Below, one piece after another: positions 1 through 7,261 of a DNA stretch of 12,825 bases. Source of the DNA: Candidatus Colwellbacteria bacterium RIFCSPLOWO2_12_FULL_43_11 (GTDB taxonomy: Bacteria; Patescibacteriota; Minisyncoccia; UBA6257; Colwellbacteraceae); the NCBI GenBank assembly GCA_001817805.1, contig MHJB01000012.1, positions 1-12,825 of the forward strand. Direction: 5' to 3'. The translations under genes and the position numbers were made by a program. How positions within the stretch are numbered: the first letter of the stretch is position 1; each line of letters opens with the position of its first letter. The notes under the pieces are model-generated. The model was not told the DNA's origin and searched no databases. It worked only from the letters and a program-made list of their open reading frames with translations.

Positions 1-1116
1 ACTTCGCTTACATACAACATAGATTTGACTGATATTAAGCAGGGTGATTACGAAGCCGTGCTTTCTGGCTTGAGAGAGGTGGTTGAAAAGAGAGTCAATC
101 TTTATGGAGTAACCGAACCCAAAGTTGCTATAGCCCAAAAAGGCAACTCTTACGAGCTTATTGTTGATTTGGCTGGTGTTAAGGATTTAAAAGATGCCGT
201 GAGTCAAATCGGTGAAACTCCCAGACTGGATTTCAGAGAAGTTATTCAGGAAGGTGAAAATGTGTCTTTTATAAAATCGGAACTTACCGGTAGATATATT
301 AGCGGAGCATCCCTGACTTTTGATAATTTAAATAAACCGATAGTCACTCTGGAATTTAATAGCGATGGAGCCAAAATCTTTGAAGACTTGACCGGTAGGA
401 ATATTGGAAAGCCATTGGCAATATTCATTGATGACCAGTTATCCGATGCTCCCAGGGTTAACGAAAAAATTTCCGGGGGTAAGGCAACTATTTCCGGAGG
501 CGGAGATGGTTTCAAGATTGATGAAGCCAGATCTCTCGTGCAAAGATTAAATGCCGGGGCTCTTTCTGCGCCCATCACTTTATCCAATCAAAGGACAGTT
601 AGCGCGACAGCTGCCCAAGACGCTTTGAAAAAAATAATTACAGCGGGGGTTATATCCATGATTCTGGTAACTTTGTTTATGCTCTTTTATTACAGATTAC
701 TGGGATTTTTCGCTGTTATGGCATTAATCATGTACACGGCTTTAACCTTAGCTATATTCAAATCAGGGCTTTTCGGTCTTATACCGTCTTTCACCATGAC
801 CTTATCTGGTATAGCTGGTTTTATCCTTTCTATCGGCATGGCGGTTGATGCTAATATTCTGATATTCGAGAGAGCTAAAGAAGAGATGAAAAAAGGCCTA
901 ACTAAAGCTGCTGCCGTTGAAGAGGGATTTAAAAGAGCCTGGTTATCTATTAGAGATTCGAATGTAAGCACGATAATAACCGCTACGATTCTTTACTTTT
1001 TCACCTCCAGTTTCGTCCAGGGATTCGCTCTCACTTTAGGCCTTGGCGTTTTGGTAAGCATGTTTTCGGCCATATACGTCACGAGAACTATCTTAAGAAT
1101 ATTCATAAGACACTAA
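1..1116 (+). CDS. secD: Protein translocase subunit SecD (5'-truncated by window edge)
   Basis: SecD is the membrane subunit that, with SecF, uses the proton motive force to complete export of proteins through SecYEG. The frame is open from base 1, so the gene begins upstream; the TTG at 25 is an internal Leu codon, not a start. The first visible residues match the P1 periplasmic domain, including VEKRVNLYGVTEPKV. Next comes the signature region with NIGKPLAIFIDD and an ISGGKATISGG strand near residues 140-175. The C-terminal membrane half has several hydrophobic segments and the hallmark GIAGFILSIGMAVDANILIF (AVDAN at residues 281-285 of the visible part), followed by ERAKEE. The stop TAA lies 1 nt before the secF ATG, so the two are surely cotranscribed. 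Identification is firm; only the N-terminus is missing. Confidence 0.96.
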   Translation, partial: TSLTYNIDLTDIKQGDYEAVLSGLREVVEKRVNLYGVTEPKVAIAQKGNSYELIVDLAGVKDLKDAVSQIGETPRLDFREVIQEGENVSFIKSELTGRYISGASLTFDNLNKPIVTLEFNSDGAKIFEDLTGRNIGKPLAIFIDDQLSDAPRVNEKISGGKATISGGGDGFKIDEARSLVQRLNAGALSAPITLSNQRTVSATAAQDALKKIITAGVISMILVTLFMLFYYRLLGFFAVMALIMYTALTLAIFKSGLFGLIPSFTMTLSGIAGFILSIGMAVDANILIFERAKEEMKKGLTKAAAVEEGFKRAWLSIRDSNVSTIITATILYFFTSSFVQGFALTLGLGVLVSMFSAIYVTRTILRIFIRH

Positions 1117-1117
1117 A

Positions 1118-2023
1118 ATGATTAACGTTATAGGAAATAAAAAAATATTTTTAGGTATTGCCCTGGTATTGGTTTTAGCTTCGCTGGTGAGTATATTTTA
1201 TTTCGGCTTCCGTTTGGGTGTTGATTTCACCGGCGGAAGTTTGTGGCAGTTAAAAGTACCCGGAACCGACGCGCAAAGCTTGGAAAACTTTTTTGAATCG
1301 GACCTTAAACTTGATGTTCATGGCACTTCCTTCGATAGAAGCACGGAAACTTACGCTCTGACTTTAAACGAGATATCTGATTCGGATAGGCAATCTTACT
1401 TCGAAAAAATAAAAACCAAATTTAACGGTGCCGATGATTTGGATTTCTGGCATGTAACCCCGTCTGTTTCTAAAGAACTTAGGAATAAGTCCATCACCGC
1501 GGTAGTTCTTGTGATGGTCGTAATATCTCTTTACATTGCTTTTGTATTTAGAAAAGTATCGCGGCCGGTTAGTTCTTGGAAATATGGCATCATCACTCTT
1601 ATAACCCTGATGCACGATGTGATAATCCCGGCGGGCATGTTCGCTATCCTGGGACATTTCGTTGGCGTAACGGCGGATACCAACTTTATGGTGGCCTTAC
1701 TGGTCGTCATGGGTTTTTCGGTACATGACACCATCGTGGTTTTTGATAGAATTAGAGAGAACCTTATGAAGTCACGGCAAATCAACTTTGATTTGGATGA
1801 GATAGTTAATCGCAGCGTTAACGAAACCTTCGCCAGGTCTGTCAATACTTCTTTAACCTTATTGCTTGTGCTTTTGGGCTTATATTTCTGGGGTCCGGCA
1901 GGCTTACAATACTTCGTTCTCACAATGCTCGTTGGCACTATGGTAGGCACGTACTCTTCTATTTTCGTAGCCAGCCCCTTACTTGTTTTAAGCCATAAAC
2001 TGTCGGTTTCGGCTCGTAAATAA
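1118..2023 (+). CDS. secF: Protein translocase subunit SecF
   Basis: SecF is the partner of SecD in the SecDF accessory complex of the Sec translocon in the cytoplasmic membrane. The protein has 301 residues, a normal length for the family. It starts with a membrane segment at about residues 9-31, followed by the family signature GVDFTGGS. A periplasmic loop runs to about residue 120, and then come five more hydrophobic stretches. The conserved motif HDTIVVFDRIREN begins at residue 203, the counterpart of the SecD AVDAN region. The ATG follows the secD stop by a single base and has no Shine-Dalgarno sequence, so translation is probably coupled to secD. Nothing in the protein looks damaged. 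Confidence 0.97.
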   Translation: MINVIGNKKIFLGIALVLVLASLVSIFYFGFRLGVDFTGGSLWQLKVPGTDAQSLENFFESDLKLDVHGTSFDRSTETYALTLNEISDSDRQSYFEKIKTKFNGADDLDFWHVTPSVSKELRNKSITAVVLVMVVISLYIAFVFRKVSRPVSSWKYGIITLITLMHDVIIPAGMFAILGHFVGVTADTNFMVALLVVMGFSVHDTIVVFDRIRENLMKSRQINFDLDEIVNRSVNETFARSVNTSLTLLLVLLGLYFWGPAGLQYFVLTMLVGTMVGTYSSIFVASPLLVLSHKLSVSARK

Positions 2024-2025
2024 AT

Positions 2026-2054
2026 TTGACTTAATACTCAAAATATTGTATTCT
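2026..2054 (+). promoter_or_regulatory. Putative promoter for the sigma-like gene (leaderless)
   Basis: TTGACT at 2026-2031 matches the -35 consensus at 5 of 6 positions. It is separated by 17 bp from TATTCT at 2049-2054, a 4 of 6 match to TATAAT. Only six bases separate this -10-like hexamer from the ATG at 2061, so transcription would start at or beside the A of the start codon. The element fills the only notable gap in the housekeeping block. Supported by spacing and consensus only. Confidence 0.5.
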
Positions 2055-2060
2055 AATAAA

Positions 2061-2900
2061 ATGCTAGGCACCCCATTAAAGCTAAGAAAAGTAATAGATA
2101 GGTCTATTGAACAACTAGATGACAGGTCGGCCAAAATCCTAATAAGCCGCTACGGTCTTTACGGCGAAGAAGTTAAAACTTTAGCCTCTTTAGGCGATAT
2201 TTATAATCTAACCAGGGAGAGAGTAAGACAGATTGAGGACTATTCAATTAACTCCCTGAAAGAAACCATAGATCAGGAAGAAGCGAGGCTTATTCTGGAG
2301 CTTATTCATAATTATTTGAACAAAATCGGCAATATCAGAAGGGAAGAGCTTTTGGTAAGCGACCTAAGAACCCTTTTTGGCGTAAAATATGGAGAGTCTA
2401 TTTTTGGTAGCGAATTGGAGCTATTGGCTAAAGTTATGGGTGAGCCCGAAATAGTTGATGGAGACGAAGAGTGGCACAATGTTTGGCATAATGACAAAAA
2501 GGCATATCGTTTGGCAGGTTCTGTTATAGAATACCTTCTGAAGTTTAAAGACCAGGATTTCCAGAGGTTTTTAGAATCGGCTATATCCAAGTTCGACTTG
2601 CCAGAAACTATTATTATCAACTATCTGTCGGCTTCCAAACACTTTGGCGTTGGTCCTTTGGGAGATTTGGGCTCAAGGCATTGGCCTCACGTACATCCTA
2701 AAACAGTAAGAGATAAAAGCTTCTTAATCTTAAGAAAAAGCGGAGCCCCACTTCACTTTAAAGAGATTGCCAACTTAGTTAATAAACTGGATAAGAAAAA
2801 AGCTCACCCGGCAACCGTTCATAACGAACTGATTAAAGATCCAAGATTCGTTTTGGTTGGTCGGGGGACTTACTCCCTTAAAGAGCATCTTAAGAGTTAA
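2061..2900 (+). CDS. Putative transcription factor: sigma-70 region 4-like HTH plus C-terminal HARE-HTH
   Basis: This is a putative DNA-binding regulator or RNA polymerase accessory protein of 279 residues. Residues 16-70 resemble sigma-70 region 4: a segment ending in ILISRYGLYG, then TLASLGDIYNLTRERVRQIE, the helix-turn-helix that in sigma factors reads the -35 element. The middle (about 70-200) contains a Trp/His cluster and matches nothing I can name. The C-terminus (about 205-275) resembles the HARE-HTH winged helix found in the RNA polymerase delta subunit, with FLILRKSGAPLHFKEIANLV and a closing GRGTYSLKEH. Sigma regions 1.2-3 are absent, so it cannot by itself recognise a -10 element like a full sigma factor. 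I chose ATG 2061 over an in-frame TTG at 2046 because the TTG overlaps the promoter-like -10. The stop overlaps the next ATG by one base (TAATG). Confidence 0.75.
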   Translation: MLGTPLKLRKVIDRSIEQLDDRSAKILISRYGLYGEEVKTLASLGDIYNLTRERVRQIEDYSINSLKETIDQEEARLILELIHNYLNKIGNIRREELLVSDLRTLFGVKYGESIFGSELELLAKVMGEPEIVDGDEEWHNVWHNDKKAYRLAGSVIEYLLKFKDQDFQRFLESAISKFDLPETIIINYLSASKHFGVGPLGDLGSRHWPHVHPKTVRDKSFLILRKSGAPLHFKEIANLVNKLDKKKAHPATVHNELIKDPRFVLVGRGTYSLKEHLKS

Positions 2901-4192
2901 TGATTCTTGACACTTTAACAACCATAGCCGTGGCCATGGAAGGGTGGGGCGGTTATTTTGTCTTTTTTATTTCTCTCTACGTTCTAATAGTCCTGGGCAA
3001 GGATTTGTGGCTTTTGAGACTAAGGGAGAAAACAATGGCTGGTATGAAATGGGTTACGTTGGAAATAAAAATTCCCAAAGAAAATCTTAAATCTCCCAAG
3101 GCTATGGAACAGGTTTTTGCGAGTCTCCATGCTACTTACAGCTTCGGCTTTAAACCAATAGATAAGTGGTGGTATGGAAAGATTGAGGATTGGATGTCCT
3201 TGGAGATGGTTGGTTTCTCTCATAGCATGCATTTTTATGCCTACATTCAAGAGAAATACAGAAACCTGGTTGAGTCGGCCTTCTTTTCTCAATATCCCGG
3301 AGCCGAGCTTCACGTTATCGAAGATTACACGGCAAAATTCGGCAATGATTTGCCCAATGACACCTACGATATATTCGGAACAGATCTTACTTTAGGCAAA
3401 GACGATTACTTTCCGATAAAAACTTATCTTTTTTTTGAAGAAAATATAGAAGAAAGAAGGTTGGATCCGATTGCGACTATCTCGGAAGTCATGTCCGGAC
3501 TGAAAGACGATGAAATGCTTTGGCTGCAACTCTTAGTGAGACCCACGGGAGACAGTCTTAGAGAAAAGGCCCAAGAGTTTATCGATAAAACTTTAGGTAG
3601 GGAGAAGAAAAAGGCCCCGGGTTTCAGAGATGTGATTGTGGAATTTTTCGCCAATTTAATTAATGCTCCGGTTCAGTATCCCAATTGGGGTAAGGGCGGG
3701 GGAGATGAGAAACCAAAAGAGCAGAAAAGACTTTCCCCCGGTGAGCAGGATATTTTAAAGGCTGTTGATAATAAACTATCCAAATTGTCTTTCGAATCGC
3801 TTTTAAGATTTATTTACATAGATAAAAGAGATTCTTTCACCGGGGCTAACGTGCCGGCCGTTATGGGAGCCTTAAGACAATTTAGTACGCAGAACTTAAA
3901 TGCCCTTAGGCCCAATATGGCGACTCTCACCGTACCCAGAGCGGTAGGCAGATTTTTTAGGAAGCCCAGATTACTTAAAAGGAAGAGGAAACTTTTTCAA
4001 AATTACATTAAAAGAGATATGCCCATGGTTCCTAAGTGGCCATTTAGCCTTTATTTAAAAACATCTGTCTTTTCGGTTGAAGAACTGGCTACTTTGTACC
4101 ATCCGCCGATTACTTACGTTGGTGCTCCAAACTTGGAGCCGTTGGAAGCTAAGAAGGGTAGCGCTCCGTCAAATCTACCTATAGTAGAATAA
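2900..4192 (+). CDS. Membrane-anchored protein of unknown function (DUF8128-like), partner of the downstream ATPase
   Basis: The function is not established. The 430-residue protein has one clear N-terminal transmembrane segment at about residues 15-33, followed by a basic stop-transfer stretch (LLRLREK), so most of it probably faces the cytoplasm. The remainder is soluble with mixed alpha/beta character, including a W-rich patch near 86-95 (KPIDKWWYGKIEDW), a charged linker after GKGGGDEKPKEQKR near 267-280, and a C-terminal half with YIDKRDSFTGANVP. Proteins like this sit directly before VirD4/HerA-like ATPases in Patescibacteria genomes; I believe the Pfam name is DUF8128, from memory. Its start overlaps the previous stop by one base and its stop lies 4 nt from the ATPase ATG. 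A membrane recruiter or adaptor of that ATPase is the likeliest role, by context only. Confidence 0.65.
   Translation: MILDTLTTIAVAMEGWGGYFVFFISLYVLIVLGKDLWLLRLREKTMAGMKWVTLEIKIPKENLKSPKAMEQVFASLHATYSFGFKPIDKWWYGKIEDWMSLEMVGFSHSMHFYAYIQEKYRNLVESAFFSQYPGAELHVIEDYTAKFGNDLPNDTYDIFGTDLTLGKDDYFPIKTYLFFEENIEERRLDPIATISEVMSGLKDDEMLWLQLLVRPTGDSLREKAQEFIDKTLGREKKKAPGFRDVIVEFFANLINAPVQYPNWGKGGGDEKPKEQKRLSPGEQDILKAVDNKLSKLSFESLLRFIYIDKRDSFTGANVPAVMGALRQFSTQNLNALRPNMATLTVPRAVGRFFRKPRLLKRKRKLFQNYIKRDMPMVPKWPFSLYLKTSVFSVEELATLYHPPITYVGAPNLEPLEAKKGSAPSNLPIVE
4185..4190 (+). promoter_or_regulatory. Possible -10 element before the ATPase gene
   Basis: TAGAAT, a 5 of 6 match to TATAAT, ends six bases before the ATG at 4197, the same spacing as at the sigma-like gene. 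No -35 is visible and the TG of an extended -10 is replaced by TA. It lies within the last codons of the preceding gene, so it may be chance. Confidence 0.25.
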
Positions 4193-4196
4193 TAAA

Positions 4197-5630
4197 ATGG
4201 ATGAAATTGTAACGCCCTTGGGGCAGACAAATTTTAGAAATAAAGAAGTTAAGTTCGGCATTAAAACAAACGACCGCCGCAGGCATCTTTATGTAATCGG
4301 AAAAACCGGAAGCGGCAAGACGACCATGATGGAAAATATGGTGATTGAGGATATCTTAGCCGGCCGCGGAGTTGGCTTGGTTGACCCCCACGGTGATTTC
4401 GCGGAAAAAATATTACACTTTATTCCCGAAAACAGAATAGACGACGTCATTTATTTCAATCCGGGCGACATCAACTACCCTATGGGTTTTAACCCTTTGG
4501 AAAAAGTTGGCGATGAATATCGTCATATTGTGGCCTCAGGGCTAATGGGAGTATTCAAGAAAATTTGGCCTGATGTTTGGTCCGCCAGAATGGAATATAT
4601 TCTGAATAATTCGCTTTTATCGTTACTTGAATATCCCGGCTCGACTCTATTGGGGACTATGAGACTCTTAACCGATAAAGATTATCGCAAAGAAGTAGTT
4701 GACCGTATGACGGACCCGGTCATTAAAAGTTTTTGGATTAATGAGTTTGCACGTTATACACAACGTCTGGAGACCGAAGCGACGGCCGCTATTCTAAACA
4801 AAGTAGGCCAGTTTGTGGCTAATCCTTTGATTAGGAACATAATCGGTCAGTCTCATTCCACGATAGATATAAGAAAGATGATGGACGAGGGGAAAATCTT
4901 TATCGCCAATCTTTCTAAGGGTAAAATAGGGGAAGATAACTCGGCTCTCTTGGGCGCCATACTCATTACTAAGATGCAACTCGCTGCTATGGGCAGGGTA
5001 AACATTCCCGAAAAAGAACGAAAAGACTTCTATCTCTATATAGACGAATTTCAGAATTTTTCCACCGAGTCATTTGCCAATATCCTGTCCGAGGCCAGAA
5101 AATACCGCTTGAATTTGGTTCTAGCCCATCAATACATTGAACAGTTGGATGATAAGGTGAAAGCCGCTATTTTTGGTAATATTGGCACGATTGTTTCTTT
5201 TAGGGTTGGAGCTGAAGACGCGGAATTTTTAGAAAGGGAATTTGCTCCCGAGTTTAGCGCGAACGACCTAGTCAACTTGCCAAATCACAATATTTATATA
5301 AAACTGATGGTTGACGGTATATCTTCTCATCCGTTTTCGGCTAAAACACTGGCTCCTATGGAACCAACGGTGGACACGCCAATCGATGTTATTATCGAGA
5401 ATAACCGCAAGCGTTACGGCACACCTAAGGAGGTAGTTGACCAAAAAATTAGCGATGAACTTCAAAGTGGTAAAAAAGAGGTTAGAGATAGGTCCGAGAG
5501 ACGCTCCGAGCAGCCCTTGGAAATTCTGGAGGATAACAAAAAGGAAAGGAAAGCCGTTAATTTAGAAGAACTTAGGGAAGTTCTATCTAAATCAATCAAG
5601 AAAGATTCTGGAGAAAAACAAGATTCTTAA
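4197..5630 (+). CDS. VirD4/TraG/HerA-like AAA+ ATPase (type IV secretion coupling-protein family)
   Basis: This is a P-loop ATPase of the FtsK/HerA/VirD4 superfamily, whose members form hexamers that pump DNA or deliver substrates to secretion machines. Walker A is GKTGSGKT at residues 35-42. The segment GVGLVDPHGDF follows, as is common in VirD4-like and DUF87 proteins. Walker B is YLYIDEFQNF with the Asp-Glu pair at 283-284, and a sensor-type region LVLAHQYIEQL comes about 35 residues later. There is no transmembrane segment; the membrane anchor is probably supplied by the upstream gene product. The last ~75 residues are highly charged (RDRSERRSEQ, then a Lys/Glu-rich tail) and probably disordered or partner-binding. 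No relaxase, VirB4 or other conjugation genes are present here, so a chromosomal DNA or protein translocation role is as likely as conjugation. The stop TAA directly abuts the efp ATG. Confidence 0.85.
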   Translation: MDEIVTPLGQTNFRNKEVKFGIKTNDRRRHLYVIGKTGSGKTTMMENMVIEDILAGRGVGLVDPHGDFAEKILHFIPENRIDDVIYFNPGDINYPMGFNPLEKVGDEYRHIVASGLMGVFKKIWPDVWSARMEYILNNSLLSLLEYPGSTLLGTMRLLTDKDYRKEVVDRMTDPVIKSFWINEFARYTQRLETEATAAILNKVGQFVANPLIRNIIGQSHSTIDIRKMMDEGKIFIANLSKGKIGEDNSALLGAILITKMQLAAMGRVNIPEKERKDFYLYIDEFQNFSTESFANILSEARKYRLNLVLAHQYIEQLDDKVKAAIFGNIGTIVSFRVGAEDAEFLEREFAPEFSANDLVNLPNHNIYIKLMVDGISSHPFSAKTLAPMEPTVDTPIDVIIENNRKRYGTPKEVVDQKISDELQSGKKEVRDRSERRSEQPLEILEDNKKERKAVNLEELREVLSKSIKKDSGEKQDS

Positions 5631-6200
5631 ATGCTGTCTTATAACGAATTAAAACCGGGGACATTCATTATCCTCGAGGATAAACCTTGGGAGGTTTTGG
5701 AATACGCATTTTTGAGGATGCAACAGAGAAAGCCTGTTTCTAAAACCAAAATAAGAAATATGGTAACCGGGGCGGTGCAGGATAGGACCTTCCACCAGAA
5801 CGATTCTATCTACGAAGCCGAAATAGAGAAGAAGGACTTAAAATATCTTTATGGGCATAGGAATGAGCATTGGTTTTGTTACCCGATAGATCCCTCAAAG
5901 AGATTTAAAATAGAAGAAGAGAGACTTCAAAATCAACTTGGTTACTTAAAACCGAATATTATCTTAACGGCCCTTACTTTTAACGGCGAGGTTGTTGGTA
6001 TAAAACTTCCTATTAAAGCTGAATATAAAGTGACTGATGCCCCGCCAGCTATAAAAGGAGACACCGCTTCCGGCGGCAATAAAGCCGTAACCATTGAATC
6101 TGGCGCTAAAGTTAACGTCCCTCTTTTTATTGCCGTTCACGATATCATCAGGGTAAACACTGAAACCGGCGCCTATGTTGAGCGTGTTGAAAAAGCCTAA
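5631..6200 (+). CDS. efp: Elongation factor P, atypical domain I loop
   Basis: EF-P enters the ribosomal E site and relieves stalling at consecutive prolines. The 189-residue length is standard and all three beta-barrel domains can be followed: domain I from the start to about residue 65 (LKPGTFIILEDKPWEVLEY, TKIRNMVTG), domain II to about 130, and the OB-like domain III with IKGDTASGG, VTIESGAKVNVPLFI and NTETGAYVERV. The odd feature is the loop that normally reads PGKGxA and carries the modified lysine (Lys34 in E. coli). Here it reads RMQQRKPVSK, and an ungapped alignment places Gln32 at the modification position, followed by Arg33-Lys34. The usual EpmA/EarP-type modification would therefore have no equivalent target. 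There is no Shine-Dalgarno at normal distance; GGAG at 5610-5613 is too far upstream. Confidence 0.95.
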   Translation: MLSYNELKPGTFIILEDKPWEVLEYAFLRMQQRKPVSKTKIRNMVTGAVQDRTFHQNDSIYEAEIEKKDLKYLYGHRNEHWFCYPIDPSKRFKIEEERLQNQLGYLKPNIILTALTFNGEVVGIKLPIKAEYKVTDAPPAIKGDTASGGNKAVTIESGAKVNVPLFIAVHDIIRVNTETGAYVERVEKA

Positions 6201-7254
6201 GGCTCGCCTCGCTGGGGCGAAGCGGGTTTTCGTCGGACTGTCCGGCGGAGTAGATTCTTCGGTCACCGCTTACTTGTTGAAGCGGGATGGTTTTGATGTT
6301 GTGGGGGTTCACTTAAGATGTTGGAATAGGAATGGCTGTAATGTGGCCGATGCGGAAGATGCCAGGCGTGTGGCGGAGAAACTGAACATCCCTTTTTATG
6401 TTTTTGATTTGGAAGAAGAATATAAATCCCGCGTAGTCGATTATATGGTTAAAGATTACGCCAGGGGACTTACTCCTAATCCCGATGTGATGTGTAACCG
6501 AGAAATAAAATTCGGTTTATTTTTAAAGAAAGCCATAGTTATGGGAGCCGATTATATCGCTACTGGTCACTATGTTAAGTTGAAACAAACAGGGAGTAAT
6601 CTTTCTCTCTATGAAGCTAAAGATAAAAACAAAGACCAGTCTTATTTTCTTTGGACTCTAACCCAGAACGAATTAAAATATTGTTTGTTTCCTATAGGCG
6701 ATTATTTGAAGCCAGACGTTCGTGAACTAGCTAAAAAAGCAGAACTGCCCACGGCCAATAAAAAAGATTCTCAGGGTCTTTGCTTTGTTGGCAAAGTCAC
6801 TCTCAAAGAATTTTTAGGAGAACACCTGCGCCCTAAAACAGGTTTAATTATTGGTACTGATGGTGTTGTCTTGGGCGAACACTCAGGAATTCACTTATAT
6901 ACCGTGGGTCAACGGCATGGAATCGGTTTTGCCGGTGGTAAGCCATATTATGTTTCCGAAAAAAATGCCTCAAGTAATACTATCGTTTTGGCTGAGGGAG
7001 AAAACAATCCGGCTTTATATAAGAGTGCTGCCGAACTTATATCTATTAACTGGATAGCTCCGGAAAGGGTGTCTCTCTCCGCTTCCGTCCTAGCTCGTAT
7101 CCGTTACAGACAGCCTTTAGCTTCCGCGAGAATAATTAAAAATGACGTCTACGAGTTGGTTTTCGATAAACCCCAGAAGTTTGTAGCAAGCGGCCAATCG
7201 GCAGTTTTCTATTCACAGGATGGCCGCATGTTGGGCGGTGGTGTGATAAAATAG
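6175..7254 (+). CDS. mnmA: tRNA-specific 2-thiouridylase MnmA
   Basis: MnmA adenylates and then thiolates C2 of the wobble uridine (U34) in tRNAs for Lys, Glu and Gln, taking sulfur from a cysteine desulfurase relay. The 359-residue protein has the PP-loop SGGVDSS at residues 23-29, then HLRCWN, the catalytic Cys107 in PNPDVMCNREIKF, the GHYVK motif, DKNKDQSYFLW, and the second reactive Cys203 in SQGLCFVG. The C-terminal barrel contains YTVGQRHGIGF and ends with the typical GGGVIK. The start overlaps the efp end by 26 nt. ATG 6175 is the first choice; GTG 6184 and TTG 6187 are possible, but no ATG, GTG or TTG lies between 6190 and the PP-loop, so the overlap is real. The stop is TAG, the only non-TAA stop here, and lies within the promoter-like sequence of the next gene. 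Confidence 0.96.
   Translation: MLSVLKKPKARLAGAKRVFVGLSGGVDSSVTAYLLKRDGFDVVGVHLRCWNRNGCNVADAEDARRVAEKLNIPFYVFDLEEEYKSRVVDYMVKDYARGLTPNPDVMCNREIKFGLFLKKAIVMGADYIATGHYVKLKQTGSNLSLYEAKDKNKDQSYFLWTLTQNELKYCLFPIGDYLKPDVRELAKKAELPTANKKDSQGLCFVGKVTLKEFLGEHLRPKTGLIIGTDGVVLGEHSGIHLYTVGQRHGIGFAGGKPYYVSEKNASSNTIVLAEGENNPALYKSAAELISINWIAPERVSLSASVLARIRYRQPLASARIIKNDVYELVFDKPQKFVASGQSAVFYSQDGRMLGGGVIK
7244..7252 (+). promoter_or_regulatory. Putative extended -10 promoter for pilin 1
   Basis: TGATAAAAT fits the extended -10 form TGnTATAAT (TG at 7244-7245, TAAAAT at 7247-7252). It ends nine bases before the GTG at 7262, which would give a leader of only two or three bases. No -35 is visible, as is acceptable for extended -10 promoters. 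A second, overlapping hexamer, TAGAAT, lies at 7252-7257. The element overlaps the end of mnmA. Confidence 0.4.
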
Positions 7255-7261
7255 AATTAGA

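Noticed and set aside
25..1116. secD beginning at the TTG at position 25
   Set aside because: The frame is open to base 1 and the preceding codons read as SecD P1-domain sequence, so the gene is cut by the window edge.
246..1950. Minus-strand open frames opposite secD and secF
   Set aside because: These are antisense shadows of strongly conserved genes with no domain signal.
2046..2060. TTG start five codons upstream of the sigma-like gene's ATG
   Set aside because: It overlaps the -10-like hexamer and adds residues with no family support; ATG 2061 is better.
6208..6230. Intrinsic terminator after efp
   Set aside because: The stem is six pairs with one wobble and only four T residues follow, and mnmA reads through it; kept only as a low-interest observation.
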